Source: JBNKEI01 sp050288705 (GTDB lineage: Bacteria; Myxococcota; Myxococcia; Myxococcales; UBA5297). Taken from it: a DNA stretch of 15,593 nt. Position numbers and translations under genes: made by a program. The DNA lies in contig JBNKEI010000110.1 of NCBI GenBank assembly GCA_050288705.1, positions 1 to 15,593 on the forward strand, given 5' to 3'. Shown one piece after another: positions 8,227 through 15,249 of this stretch (position 1 is the stretch's first letter; every line of letters begins with the position of its first letter). Below the pieces are notes generated by a model that was not told the origin of the DNA, searched no databases, and saw only the letters and a program-made list of their open reading frames with translations.

Positions 8227-8342
8227 TTCCCCTCTCTCTCTGGGAGAGGGCCAAAGTAAGGGAGTGTGAGTCGAAACTGGATTTCTGATTCGCTTTTCCC
8301 TCACTCCAGCTCTCTCAGAGGGCTCAGCTCAAAGGGAGAGAA
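8227..8342. repeat. Degenerate intergenic inverted repeat of the CCTCTCCCTC...GAGGG type
   Basis: The left arm (about 8227-8270) contains CCCTCTCTCTCTGGGAGAGGG followed by a GGGAGTGTGAG segment. The right arm (about 8296-8342) contains CCCTCACTCCAGCTCTCTC and ends in AAAGGGAGAGAA. The arms are imperfectly complementary around a centre of about 25 bases. The pattern matches the widespread proteobacterial intergenic palindrome whose intact copies read CCTCTCCCTCTGGGAGAGGG...GGGTGAGGG, a non-coding repeat probably spread by a helper function. This copy has accumulated substitutions. Confidence 0.65.
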
Positions 8343-8720
8343 GATTGTTGGCAGAATTGGCGCGATTTGATTTGTTGTAAGATCATATGTCACAGCCAAG
8401 AAAGAACGGGTGCTGAATAGTTACATTGTTTTTTAAATAATTTGTTCTTATATGCACTCAGAAACAACTGCTTCCAGTAAAACATCGAAAGCGTGTATGG
8501 TGCAATAAGCCCCTTAGGCCAAAGCAATGTTCCTAGACAAATCGCTGGGATAGTATGTGCGCGCAGTTTCGTATTTGGTGCGCGATGGAATGGAATTAGC
8601 GAGAATAAAGCGGTTAGTGCAAGAGGCTGCCTGGTCAGTTGTTGGTCTACGAGTGGTGCAAGCTGTAAATCCTCGGATTGCTTTTTGGCAAGCGTTCGGG
8701 CGGTGGGCAACGCTTGATTG

Positions 8721-8736
8721 TGATGACATGTCATCA
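8721..8736. promoter_or_regulatory. Perfect 16-bp palindrome, candidate operator
   Basis: TGATGACATGTCATCA reads the same on both strands. It does not extend further and has no T-run, so it is not a terminator. It resembles a dimeric-regulator binding site, but no promoter can be assigned next to it. Confidence 0.35.
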
Positions 8737-8886
8737 TAGATTAGTCCCATGAGCATGCCCAGAAGCAAAGCTACCCAATTCCGAGTCGACCAGCTACGTG
8801 TTGCCAAGCGAGCCTAGCGTAACCGAGAGCGCGCCCAAGGATAAACGTACGTCCAACTTAGGCTACCCCAAAAACTGGCAACCAAA

Positions 8887-9210
8887 TTGCTGGCCGCCGT
8901 ACGTACTGACGATTTTCCAAAAAAACTAGATCAGCTTCTGGACCAAATAGTTATCCGCGTCATTGATTTTCCCGTGCTTGCAGATATTTCCTGGAACCGC
9001 ATAGATGAGTACATTTCCCCATGCGAGGCATTTCAGCTTTATGAAAGAAATTGGCGATTTGTCGACCAGAATAAACTTCTAGAGCATGAAAAAAACTTAC
9101 TCCAATATCTAACTAACCATTATGGCGTCGGGGTAATTAATGCGTGCGGCCTTATTGCAACAAATGCAATCCAGTGTTTGAAGCGCTATTTTTCGGGCCA
9201 GCGAGATTAG
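8887..9210 (+). CDS. Small conserved-looking hypothetical protein
   Basis: I do not recognise this gene by name. It encodes about 107 residues from TTG 8887; the frame is open back to 8845 but has no ATG, so the true start is uncertain and the gene may have lost its 5' end. The protein looks real: an amphipathic N-terminus (FPKKLDQLLDQIVIRVID), then ISWNRIDEYISPCEAFQLY, ERNWRFVDQNKLLEHEKNLL and LTNHYGVGVINA, with tryptophans and regularly spaced hydrophobic residues and no signal peptide or membrane segment. It converges on the radical SAM gene with stops only 25 bp apart. No Shine-Dalgarno sequence is evident. It could be a remnant of a longer gene, given the broken same-phase frame upstream. 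Confidence 0.5.
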   Translation: MLAAVRTDDFPKKLDQLLDQIVIRVIDFPVLADISWNRIDEYISPCEAFQLYERNWRFVDQNKLLEHEKNLLQYLTNHYGVGVINACGLIATNAIQCLKRYFSGQRD

Positions 9211-9235
9211 TCTCGTTATGCAATAGACATAAACA

Positions 9236-10663
9236 TCAGATTCGAATTTCGATTTCGTTTTTAAGTTCTTTGTCCCAGTCATCCCAAAGAAAGGCTTCTT
9301 CTCTTCCATCGGCAATAATACGGAATGCGTATCTAGCTTGTTCTTCATAGAATTCGCAAAATGCACCAGTTTTATTCATTCCTCCATTCATTTGCTGAGC
9401 CTCGGCAGGGCAGGGTGAGCCGCAGAAATGTCGTATTGCGCAGTTTCGGCATGGCTCTATTTCTTCTATGGTGCGGTTGGTTATTTTTTTAAAAGGGACG
9501 CTTTCCAAAGCTTTTTCAATACCATCGTGAAAAAGATTTCCTCCGCAAAATGTGTTAAGACCAATGAACTCGCTGCATGGAAACAAATCTCCATTTGGGG
9601 TGACAGCAAAAAAACAACGTCCGCCTCCGCAGGGAGATATATCGCACATCAGCCTTCGTGCGGATGGGGCAAGCATCGCCAGCAGAATATTGGCAAAATT
9701 GCCCACGATTAGCTTTCTTCCGGTTTCCTGATAAAGCTGATAGGTACTTTCGAGCGCGGCTAGAAACGAATTAGCAGCCTCGCTATCGTTTGGCTTTACT
9801 TTGCGAGAGGGGGGCAAAGTGCAGCGAACAATATTCAGGAGACAAGTAGGAACTTCCTGTTGGTGGAGCAAATGAACTAAATTAGTGAGCTCACCAAGAT
9901 TTTCGCGAGTTATTGTACAAATCACACTCCAGGCATCATATCCCTTTAAGCGGCTCAATGTATCCAAGACTTTTTTATGAACACCGTTACCTGCCCAATC
10001 CTTTCTGGTGAGGTCCGATATTTTTTTGGTAGGAGCATCTAAAGAAAGACCAATGCTCACTTTTTTTTGAGTGAGAAATTCAATGGCCGAGGAATCTAAC
10101 AGGGTCGCATTAGTTTGAACGCCAAAACGAAAATCATTATGAAACGCTTCTATTCCTGCAAAAACCGCATCGCGATTGAGTAATGGCTCTGCTCCATGAA
10201 ATACAATTTGCGGCACAGTGCTTTTGGGAATAGTTCGTTGAAAATACTCTTTGAGAAGTTGCAATGCAGTTAAAAGCCTTTCCTGTGACATGTGCTGTCC
10301 ATTTTTGCGCATGGAACTCGGAATATAGCAGTAAGAACAGTTTAGATTGCATTGCTCGGTGGGGTTGAAATAAACCGCCGATGGCTTTAATTGAAACCGC
10401 AGTGCCTTCATTTCTTGCGCAAAGTCTGAGGCTTTTGCTTTATAAGCCCCTAATACCGATGCATCTTCGGTTCCCGCGAGAACATCGGCTAACTTCTCTC
10501 GTTTTATGAGTGACCAAAATGCGGTATTGGGTTCAATAAGGGCAAAGAAGTGCTTATGACCAATATCTATTACTTGGAAAGTGGGGCCATTGCCAGTATT
10601 GACAAAACGACCAAAAGACGAGGCCATTACCTGATTTGCACTGCCGTTATGTTGAGCAAGCAT
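9236..10663 (-). CDS. cbpB: Peptide-modifying radical SAM/SPASM maturase (CbpB-like)
   Basis: A 475-residue cytoplasmic radical SAM enzyme expected to modify the peptide encoded just upstream. The N-terminal 90 residues are a lead domain possibly involved in peptide recognition. The SAM cluster motif is CNLNCSYCY (C105, C109, C112, the CX3CX2C pattern), followed by HGAEPLL and VQTNATLL, the expected barrel motifs. The C-terminal third is a cysteine-rich SPASM-type region for auxiliary iron-sulfur clusters: MCDISPCGGGRCFF, LFPCSEF, FCGGN, then EPCRNCAIRHFCGSPCPAE and a last CEFYE. It resembles the family I recall as peptide-modifying radical SAM enzyme CbpB, from memory only. Its start codon shares the TAATG of the peptide gene's stop, so translation is coupled, and both lie behind a cobalamin riboswitch. 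The chemistry (thioether or other cross-link) cannot be inferred from this sequence. Confidence 0.88.
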   Translation of the reverse strand: MLAQHNGSANQVMASSFGRFVNTGNGPTFQVIDIGHKHFFALIEPNTAFWSLIKREKLADVLAGTEDASVLGAYKAKASDFAQEMKALRFQLKPSAVYFNPTEQCNLNCSYCYIPSSMRKNGQHMSQERLLTALQLLKEYFQRTIPKSTVPQIVFHGAEPLLNRDAVFAGIEAFHNDFRFGVQTNATLLDSSAIEFLTQKKVSIGLSLDAPTKKISDLTRKDWAGNGVHKKVLDTLSRLKGYDAWSVICTITRENLGELTNLVHLLHQQEVPTCLLNIVRCTLPPSRKVKPNDSEAANSFLAALESTYQLYQETGRKLIVGNFANILLAMLAPSARRLMCDISPCGGGRCFFAVTPNGDLFPCSEFIGLNTFCGGNLFHDGIEKALESVPFKKITNRTIEEIEPCRNCAIRHFCGSPCPAEAQQMNGGMNKTGAFCEFYEEQARYAFRIIADGREEAFLWDDWDKELKNEIEIRI

Positions 10664-10794
10664 TATTTAGATTTCCGTGAAATATTTTTATCCATTAAAA
10701 TATAATGTGAAAGCCCTGTTCCTGTTGCCTCGCAGCTTTTCCTAATGGCAATAACCGTTGTATTAGTATTTTCCTTTTTTTCTTTGCTTTGCAT
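10663..10794 (-). CDS. cbpA: 43-residue putative modified-peptide precursor (CbpA-like RiPP)
   Basis: The start is ATG at 10794 with GGAG (+ strand CTCC at 10801-10804) six bases upstream. The reading frame is 43 codons ending in TAA at 10665-10663, whose last A is the first base of the maturase ATG (TAATG). The first 13 residues are highly polar (MQSKEKKENTNTT), followed by VIAIRKSCEATGTGLSHYIL and MDKNISRKSK. There is a single cysteine, Cys21, beside a Gly/Thr-rich turn and a His-Tyr; these are plausible modification sites. Placement between a riboswitch and a SPASM maturase, the strong RBS and the stop/start overlap make it a convincing gene despite its size. I recall a CbpA family of such peptides paired with CbpB; that identity is from memory and would need a profile search. 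Confidence 0.8.
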   Translation of the reverse strand: MQSKEKKENTNTTVIAIRKSCEATGTGLSHYILMDKNISRKSK

Positions 10795-10800
10795 GTTCGA

Positions 10801-10804
10801 CTCC
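10801..10804 (-). promoter_or_regulatory. Ribosome binding site of the peptide precursor gene
   Basis: GGAG on the - strand, six bases before ATG 10794. It fixes the start of the 43-codon gene and is the natural site for riboswitch control of translation. Confidence 0.65.
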
Positions 10805-10828
10805 GTTGTAAGTGCAAAGGTAAATTCT

Positions 10829-10871
10829 GAAGACCCCCTGGTCTTCTGGAACCTTCCGCGGTCTTACCAGG
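10829..10871 (-). promoter_or_regulatory. Candidate expression platform: mutually exclusive hairpins after the riboswitch
   Basis: On the - strand GAAGACC (10846-10840) and GGTCTTC (10835-10829) form a perfect 7-bp hairpin with a 4-base loop. The segment ACCAGG (10842-10837), which uses part of that hairpin, can instead pair with CCTGGT (10871-10866) nearer the aptamer, and AAGACC at 10865-10860 offers another partner for GGTCTT. Only one arrangement can form at a time, as expected of a switch. The hairpin is followed by AGAATTTACC, not a clean U-tract, so the mechanism (attenuation or translation) is open. Confidence 0.45.
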
Positions 10872-10902
10872 TCCTTTGCCATGAGACCCGGCCGATTCAT
10901 GC

Positions 10903-11061
10903 AATTTCAGCCCGTCTTCTGGCTATCGGATCATCCACCTCTTCCTGCCTTCCCATTTAGGTTGTCCTAAACAGTGGCTGGCTTTTCGCCAAAAGGAAGT
11001 GTGTCCCCGATTACAGCGGCGGGACCGCCACGGAGTTTCACCGTGTTCCGAAGCTGAAATT
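10903..11061 (-). ncRNA. Cobalamin (B12) riboswitch
   Basis: Read on the - strand, the element begins and ends with a closing helix, AATTTCAGC (11061-11053) paired with GCTGAAATT (10911-10903), nine perfect base pairs. Inside are the conserved blocks of the cobalamin aptamer in order: GGAACACGGTGAAACTCCG, then GCGGTCCCGCCGCTGTAAT with GGGGAC, a CCAGCCACTG segment, a GGGAAGGC...GATGATCCG segment, and the B12 box AGCCAGAAGAC (+ strand complement at about 10914-10924). The order and spacing match adenosylcobalamin-type riboswitches. High cobalamin would normally repress the genes downstream, here the precursor peptide and the radical SAM maturase about 110 and 240 bases further on. No cobalamin biosynthesis or transport gene lies behind it. 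Confidence 0.92.
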
Positions 11062-11067
11062 ATTGGC

Positions 11068-11096
11068 AATTTACCTAAGTCATTCTTTTTTGGCAA
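11068..11096 (-). promoter_or_regulatory. Sigma70-like promoter of the riboswitch-peptide-maturase operon
   Basis: On the - strand TTGCCA (11096-11091, five of six bases of the -35 consensus) is separated by exactly 17 bases from TAAATT (11073-11068, four of six of the -10). The predicted transcript start near 11061 coincides with the first base of the riboswitch closing helix, which supports the assignment. Confidence 0.5.
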
Positions 11097-11328
11097 GCTT
11101 AAGATCTATTTGGGCATCTAATGGTCGTTAAAGTAGCGGTTTATTAAATGGTTCATGAAATGTAGTTGCGTTCATTGGCGTTCGTGTTATAGCTATGCCG
11201 GTGGGTGCTAAGGAAGTAAGTACGCCCTATTTCTTCTCTTCTTAACATGCCTATGTAGCTCCAAAAAATATTCATAATTTCTGTTTGGAGTACTAGACCG
11301 GATTAATAAAGGTAATTGGGGACTTTGA
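11097..11328. other. Divergent intergenic region
   Basis: Separates the - strand riboswitch operon from the 944-residue gene. It holds no gene. A weak + strand promoter candidate is TTGCGT (11166-11171), 16 bases, TATAGC (11188-11193), preceded by a TG; the -35 match is poor. The leader to ATG 11329 would then be about 130 nt. Confidence 0.35.
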
Positions 11329-14163
11329 ATGATTAATTCCAATATGTTGCATCGTGTGCCTTCGCGTGAGCAGGGGTCATTGGTTACACAGCAAGAACAG
11401 AATTTGCCAAAAAAACCGGTCGCAGATCAATTCAGGCTTTCTGGTCTGACTATTCATCAGGAAAACCAGCCATTCAATCGAGAACATGTAGAGAAGGCTG
11501 GACAGTCGGTTTTCTCCGACGATGCCCCACTACAAGGTCTCAAAGACGATTTGGATCATAACGAGCCGCGCGGCAAATCTCGCGTTCCCGCTTGGATAGA
11601 GACTAGTGGAAAAACTGCCGCTGGCATTGCCCTAGATCTTAGTAGTCTGGCTACGTTACCGTTGCTACCGGTCAAAGGGGCAGTTACGTTAGGGCGCGCG
11701 GGATACAACCGCCTATCACGGCAATTTAATAATTCCACGCCTGAGCAACGACAACTTGCCGACAAAAAAGCGCAAAGCCAGAAGGCGCGGCAGCTTATGG
11801 AAAAACTGATTCAAAAAACCAATTTACAAGAAATTGTTGATGGGGAAGGAAACCCACTTGATCCCATAGAGATTAAAGCCAAGGTGTTTTTTGCGTTGCG
11901 CCATAAGCCCGAGTTTATGGACGCGGCGGCCGACGCCTTAGATTACCCCCTTTCCGCGGCGCTCAAATGGCCTATGAACGCTAAACCAGAACCGCAGGTT
12001 GTCGTGCAGATTCTGGCTAATGCCGATTTTAGTAAAACCGATGACTCGGCGAGTGCGGCGGAGTCAATAAAAAGACCAGAAGAGGGAGTTTCCGGGGAGA
12101 AAAACGGTAAAAAAAGTGAAGCCGGCTCTGCCGAACAGCTCATGGAGCAGGTTGTCGATCGATTCAAAGAAGCTGCGAAAGCGGCAAAGTTTCGAAAAGA
12201 GAAAAACGTCAGGCAATTTTTTAGTAACACCGTTACTGGACGTGCTGCAAAATTAGAACTCGATGTAGGGCCTTCGGAAGCCGATGCAATGTGCCGTGAA
12301 ATGCGCATTTCCGGCTCACTATTTTCTCGTGGCTCGCGCGCATTGGCCAATGGTTTACGTGCGCATTCAAAGTTTCAGCCCCAGCCCATTTCTCAGGAGG
12401 AATTTCAAGGACATCTGGAAAAAGGCAAACTTCCACCCACTAAAAATCCCTACCGATTAATGACTCTGGAACCCCATGCGAATGACGAGAAGCTGACTAT
12501 CAATAAGACTGGTTTGCTTGATCATATTGGCCATGCGATTGGGCGTGAACGTGCGCCTGGTATTGAGGCTATCCTTCCAAGAATGCGGGTTTCTTCCACT
12601 GACCCCAACGCAAAGCTGCTTTTGGCGGTGCTCTTGAAAGGGCAGGAAGCCAGTCTCATGGAGGCAGGCATTGAAATACGCCCTCATACCCAGATCGCGG
12701 TAAAAGTTCGTGACACTGAGTCTTTTAAACAAACGGTTTTGGAGCCGTTGGTCGACACTTTTCGACTCACCGAGCAGATCACTCTGAAAAACGGAAAACG
12801 AGTAAATTTAAAGGAATCTTGCCTGTGGCCGTTCTTGGAGTCGGTAATCATACATGGCAGCAAAGAATTGGGGCCCAATTGCTGTATCGAGGGAACTAAC
12901 GAGAACTGCTTTGATCTGCTAGCCAAATCCGCTGTTTATCATTTTGAATCGGATGATAAAGGATTAGAACAATTTCTTAACGATCGGATGCACTCCAGCG
13001 ATCCTGATATGAAGGAACTGAAAGCCCGATTAGCCGCCGTTCAAGCTTCTAGCCTGCACTATGCAGAGCAAGTCGAGATCCAGGAAACCATAGAATCATT
13101 CCTAAAAGGCGCGATCGTCGGTGTGACCGGGGAAGCGGTGGTAGAAAACACGCTGGGACATAGTGAACACGAAGTAAACCTGTTCACACAGCCCAATTTT
13201 TGGGCCAATGTTGCTTTGTTGGGCCTGGTGGATGCCTACGACAACTGGCAAGGCGAGCAGGGAGCTCTGGAAGCCGACCTGAAAGGAATGGGTCTCAAAA
13301 ATACTCCCGAGCATGTTTTTGGGGAGAGGGCCGATCTTGCGGAAGGGCACCAATCATCTTTTCTAGAAAGTGCCCGTAAGTACGCTAATTTACTAATAAA
13401 AGGAGATGCTGGTGGTCCCGCCGCGCAATCGGTAGCCAACGCCTACCGTTCAGCACTGCTGGGCGCACTCGGGGGAGCGCTGGCTTCCTTAGGTTCAGCA
13501 CAGCCGTTTTCTCGCGAAAACTCAACTGTACCGAGTTTAATGGGCGCGAGCGCTGGGGCAACCTTGGGCACGGCCTTGTCAATTCCCATTAATTTTGCAT
13601 TGACCTTGCCGCGAGTGATGGCGACTTATAACGAGCATCTTCAGTCTGGACGCTTAAAACTTCCCGCCCATATCGATGCCAACAACGAGCAGGCAGTTTT
13701 CAATCATGTTCGTGAGACGGCTATTCAAGAAATGATGGCTCGAGTCGGTCTTCAGGCTTCTGCCAAGGCGTATACAATGGTTCCCGGCTTATCGTTAGCC
13801 TGGCTTTCCAATATCAATAACCTGGTGCCAAGAAAAGTTGTTCAGCCTGGTATTTTTGGGGTTACACCGGCCGCGGAAAATCTAACCCGAATGGGCCTTA
13901 CCATGCATCGGCTAAATCGGTCATTTCCAGAAGCGATTAGCCAAGCAGAGCGGATGATTTTGGCCTCCAAGTTGGGGGGAAAGGAAAATGCCGCTGAATA
14001 TCAAAATGATCTTCGCCGAGAGTTTAGCGACCGTTGGTCTGAGATCACTGCTAAGACAATGGATTATGTAACTTATCCGATCCTACAGGTTCCTCTGACC
14101 TATCGTCGGCAAATCAATTATGTTCCGAAGCAACCTCAACCTGTTGGCGACGAACTGGTTTAA
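11329..14163 (+). CDS. Large protein of unknown function (944 residues)
   Basis: I do not recognise this protein. It is long, uninterrupted and has ordinary codon use. The N-terminal 50 residues are polar, without acidic residues in the first 12 and without a signal peptide. A hydrophobic Ala/Leu-rich segment lies at about 93-121. A charged, low-complexity Lys/Glu/Ser/Ala stretch at about 226-290 looks like a linker. The middle (about 300-570) appears globular. Further hydrophobic, small-residue-rich stretches occur at about 587-604, 623-637, 700-720 (SALLGALGGALASLG) and 736-764 (GASAGATLGTALS), some with GxxxG-like spacing suggesting helix packing or membrane insertion. These traits are seen in secreted effectors and pore-forming or translocated proteins, but no secretion genes or enzymatic motif are visible, so that is speculation. 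It starts at ATG 11329 with only a weak GGGG-type site upstream and is followed by its own terminator. Confidence 0.8.
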   Translation: MINSNMLHRVPSREQGSLVTQQEQNLPKKPVADQFRLSGLTIHQENQPFNREHVEKAGQSVFSDDAPLQGLKDDLDHNEPRGKSRVPAWIETSGKTAAGIALDLSSLATLPLLPVKGAVTLGRAGYNRLSRQFNNSTPEQRQLADKKAQSQKARQLMEKLIQKTNLQEIVDGEGNPLDPIEIKAKVFFALRHKPEFMDAAADALDYPLSAALKWPMNAKPEPQVVVQILANADFSKTDDSASAAESIKRPEEGVSGEKNGKKSEAGSAEQLMEQVVDRFKEAAKAAKFRKEKNVRQFFSNTVTGRAAKLELDVGPSEADAMCREMRISGSLFSRGSRALANGLRAHSKFQPQPISQEEFQGHLEKGKLPPTKNPYRLMTLEPHANDEKLTINKTGLLDHIGHAIGRERAPGIEAILPRMRVSSTDPNAKLLLAVLLKGQEASLMEAGIEIRPHTQIAVKVRDTESFKQTVLEPLVDTFRLTEQITLKNGKRVNLKESCLWPFLESVIIHGSKELGPNCCIEGTNENCFDLLAKSAVYHFESDDKGLEQFLNDRMHSSDPDMKELKARLAAVQASSLHYAEQVEIQETIESFLKGAIVGVTGEAVVENTLGHSEHEVNLFTQPNFWANVALLGLVDAYDNWQGEQGALEADLKGMGLKNTPEHVFGERADLAEGHQSSFLESARKYANLLIKGDAGGPAAQSVANAYRSALLGALGGALASLGSAQPFSRENSTVPSLMGASAGATLGTALSIPINFALTLPRVMATYNEHLQSGRLKLPAHIDANNEQAVFNHVRETAIQEMMARVGLQASAKAYTMVPGLSLAWLSNINNLVPRKVVQPGIFGVTPAAENLTRMGLTMHRLNRSFPEAISQAERMILASKLGGKENAAEYQNDLRREFSDRWSEITAKTMDYVTYPILQVPLTYRRQINYVPKQPQPVGDELV

Positions 14164-14193
14164 TAAATAAAAATTCAGGTATATTCACCGATC

Positions 14194-14219
14194 GCCAGTA
14201 CATTAAGTACTGGCCTTTA
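14194..14219 (+). terminator. Hairpin terminator after the 944-residue gene
   Basis: GCCAGTAC (14194-14201), loop ATTAA, GTACTGGC (14207-14214): a perfect 8-bp stem, followed by CTTTA. The U-tract is short, so termination may be partial. It lies 31 bp after the stop codon at 14163. Confidence 0.55.
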
Positions 14220-14278
14220 CGAAAAATGTTCAATCATTTCGCAATATTAAGGCGCGCAAACCAATGTTTCGCCAACAA

Positions 14279-14287
14279 TGCTATACT
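14279..14287 (+). promoter_or_regulatory. Extended -10 promoter of the B-box/Yip1 gene
   Basis: TGCTATACT is an extended -10 element (TGn plus TATACT, five of six). No good -35 is visible, as is usual for extended -10 promoters. Transcription would begin near 14294, which excludes the ATG at 14278 as the start and fits ATG 14320. Confidence 0.45.
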
Positions 14288-14307
14288 CAACGCTTAGTGA
14301 TTTACTC

Positions 14308-14313
14308 GAAAGG
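14308..14313 (+). promoter_or_regulatory. Ribosome binding site deciding the Yip1 gene start
   Basis: GAAAGG, six bases before ATG 14320. The upstream ATG at 14278 has no such site, so the shorter protein is preferred. Confidence 0.6.
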
Positions 14314-14319
14314 TATACG

Positions 14320-15249
14320 ATGTTTGCTGAGTGTTCTCAATGTAAGTACGTATTTCAGACTGATTTTCAAGGCAAGTTGATATGCCCTGTCTGCGGCTCC
14401 GATGAGATAAATATCGAGGGTCAGGGGCCATCAACCGGACAGTCCACAACTTCTTCTTCGGTGTGCAATCAAGGCGATTCTCCTCAATGTCCACTTCATC
14501 CAGCTAATAGTGTTACTGGCACCTGTGGCCGCTGCGGCAACTTTGTTTGTCAAGAGTGTTCCCGGTCGGGAACCGATGGTGAGCTTATTTGTGACGCTTG
14601 CCGTCTACGAACTGCATCGGGCCAAGCATTCGAGCCAACACCTTGGGAGCAACGAGCTTCTTTAGGTTTGGTTAATGCTTTGATCAAAACAATTCAGCTC
14701 GCTCTTTTTCGTCCTAATAATTTTTTTTCTCGCATGCGGGTAGACAATACTGACGGAGCTTTGTCTTATTACTGGATTAACGCCGCGGTAGGTGGTTTTT
14801 TTGGCGTATTTTGGCAAATTATTTTTAGCGTTTTGGGAATAGCTATTTCACCAGGCTCAAGATTAAATGAAGGCATTTCTTCACCAATCTTCTATATTCT
14901 AATAGCATTGGCTGGGGCAATTTTTGCTCCGGTTGGGTTATACCTGAGTGCATTACTGATCCATTTAGGGACCCTTATTTTTAAATGCTCTAACAATGGA
15001 TTCAACGCCACTTTTCGGTCAGTAGCATATGCATCATCATCAGCTTGGTTCAATATTATTCCTGTTTGCGGCGGAGTTATTGCTGGTGTATGGTCTTTAA
15101 TCATAGTGGTGGTGGGAATTACCAATACTCAACGTACCAGCGCTGGCAAAGCTGTTGCTTCGGTGCTGGTGCCTCCTTTAATTCTCACCTGTTGTATCGC
15201 TGTTCCAATTATTGGTCTTATTGCGTCTTTAGCAGGAATGAGCCGCTAA
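14320..15249 (+). CDS. Zinc-ribbon / B-box / Yip1-like membrane protein
   Basis: A 309-residue predicted inner-membrane protein. It begins with a short zinc ribbon (C5, C8, C22, C25; MFAECSQCKY...CPVCG), then a Ser/Thr/Gln-rich linker, then a B-box-type zinc finger (C57, H60, C69, C72, C77, C80, C91, C94; QCPLHP...CGRCGNFVCQEC...CDAC). The rest is a Yip1-like region with four or five hydrophobic helices, including AAVGGFFGVFWQIIFSVLGI, FYILIALAGAIFAPVGLYLS, IIPVCGGVIAGVWSLIIVVV and a final LVPPLILTCCIAVPIIGLI. Proteins with this cytosolic zinc finger and Yip1 membrane arrangement occur in Deltaproteobacteria and relatives; the function is unknown, possibly membrane organisation or protein-protein docking. 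It appears monocistronic, with its own promoter and a terminator downstream. Confidence 0.85.
   Translation: MFAECSQCKYVFQTDFQGKLICPVCGSDEINIEGQGPSTGQSTTSSSVCNQGDSPQCPLHPANSVTGTCGRCGNFVCQECSRSGTDGELICDACRLRTASGQAFEPTPWEQRASLGLVNALIKTIQLALFRPNNFFSRMRVDNTDGALSYYWINAAVGGFFGVFWQIIFSVLGIAISPGSRLNEGISSPIFYILIALAGAIFAPVGLYLSALLIHLGTLIFKCSNNGFNATFRSVAYASSSAWFNIIPVCGGVIAGVWSLIIVVVGITNTQRTSAGKAVASVLVPPLILTCCIAVPIIGLIASLAGMSR

Larger units (their letters stand above)
8133..8886. other. 754-bp stretch without a convincing gene
   Basis: The left part is the leader of the - strand sensory operon. A degenerate long inverted repeat lies at about 8227-8342 and a perfect 16-bp palindrome at 8721-8736. Between about 8390 and 8880 there are only short open frames broken by stops in all phases. 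One + strand frame from 8557 to 8739 is in the same phase as the small gene at 8887 but is separated from it by three stops, which could indicate decayed coding sequence. I see no RNA gene here. Confidence 0.6.

Noticed and set aside
8557..8739. 60-codon + strand open frame in the same phase as the small gene at 8887
   Set aside because: Three stop codons separate it from that gene and it has no ribosome binding site; at most a decayed remnant, noted under the intergenic entry.
8514..8807. 97-codon - strand open frame in the gene-poor stretch
   Set aside because: Composition is rich in Thr/Arg/Ser/Ala without domain-like hydrophobic pattern and there is no ribosome binding site.
10695..10904. 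69-codon - strand open frame overlapping the peptide gene
   Set aside because: Different phase from the 43-codon gene, runs through the riboswitch expression region, Lys/Arg/Gly-biased, and is not coupled to the maturase start.
10745..10960. 71-codon + strand open frame
   Set aside because: Antisense to the peptide gene and the riboswitch, whose structure explains this sequence better.
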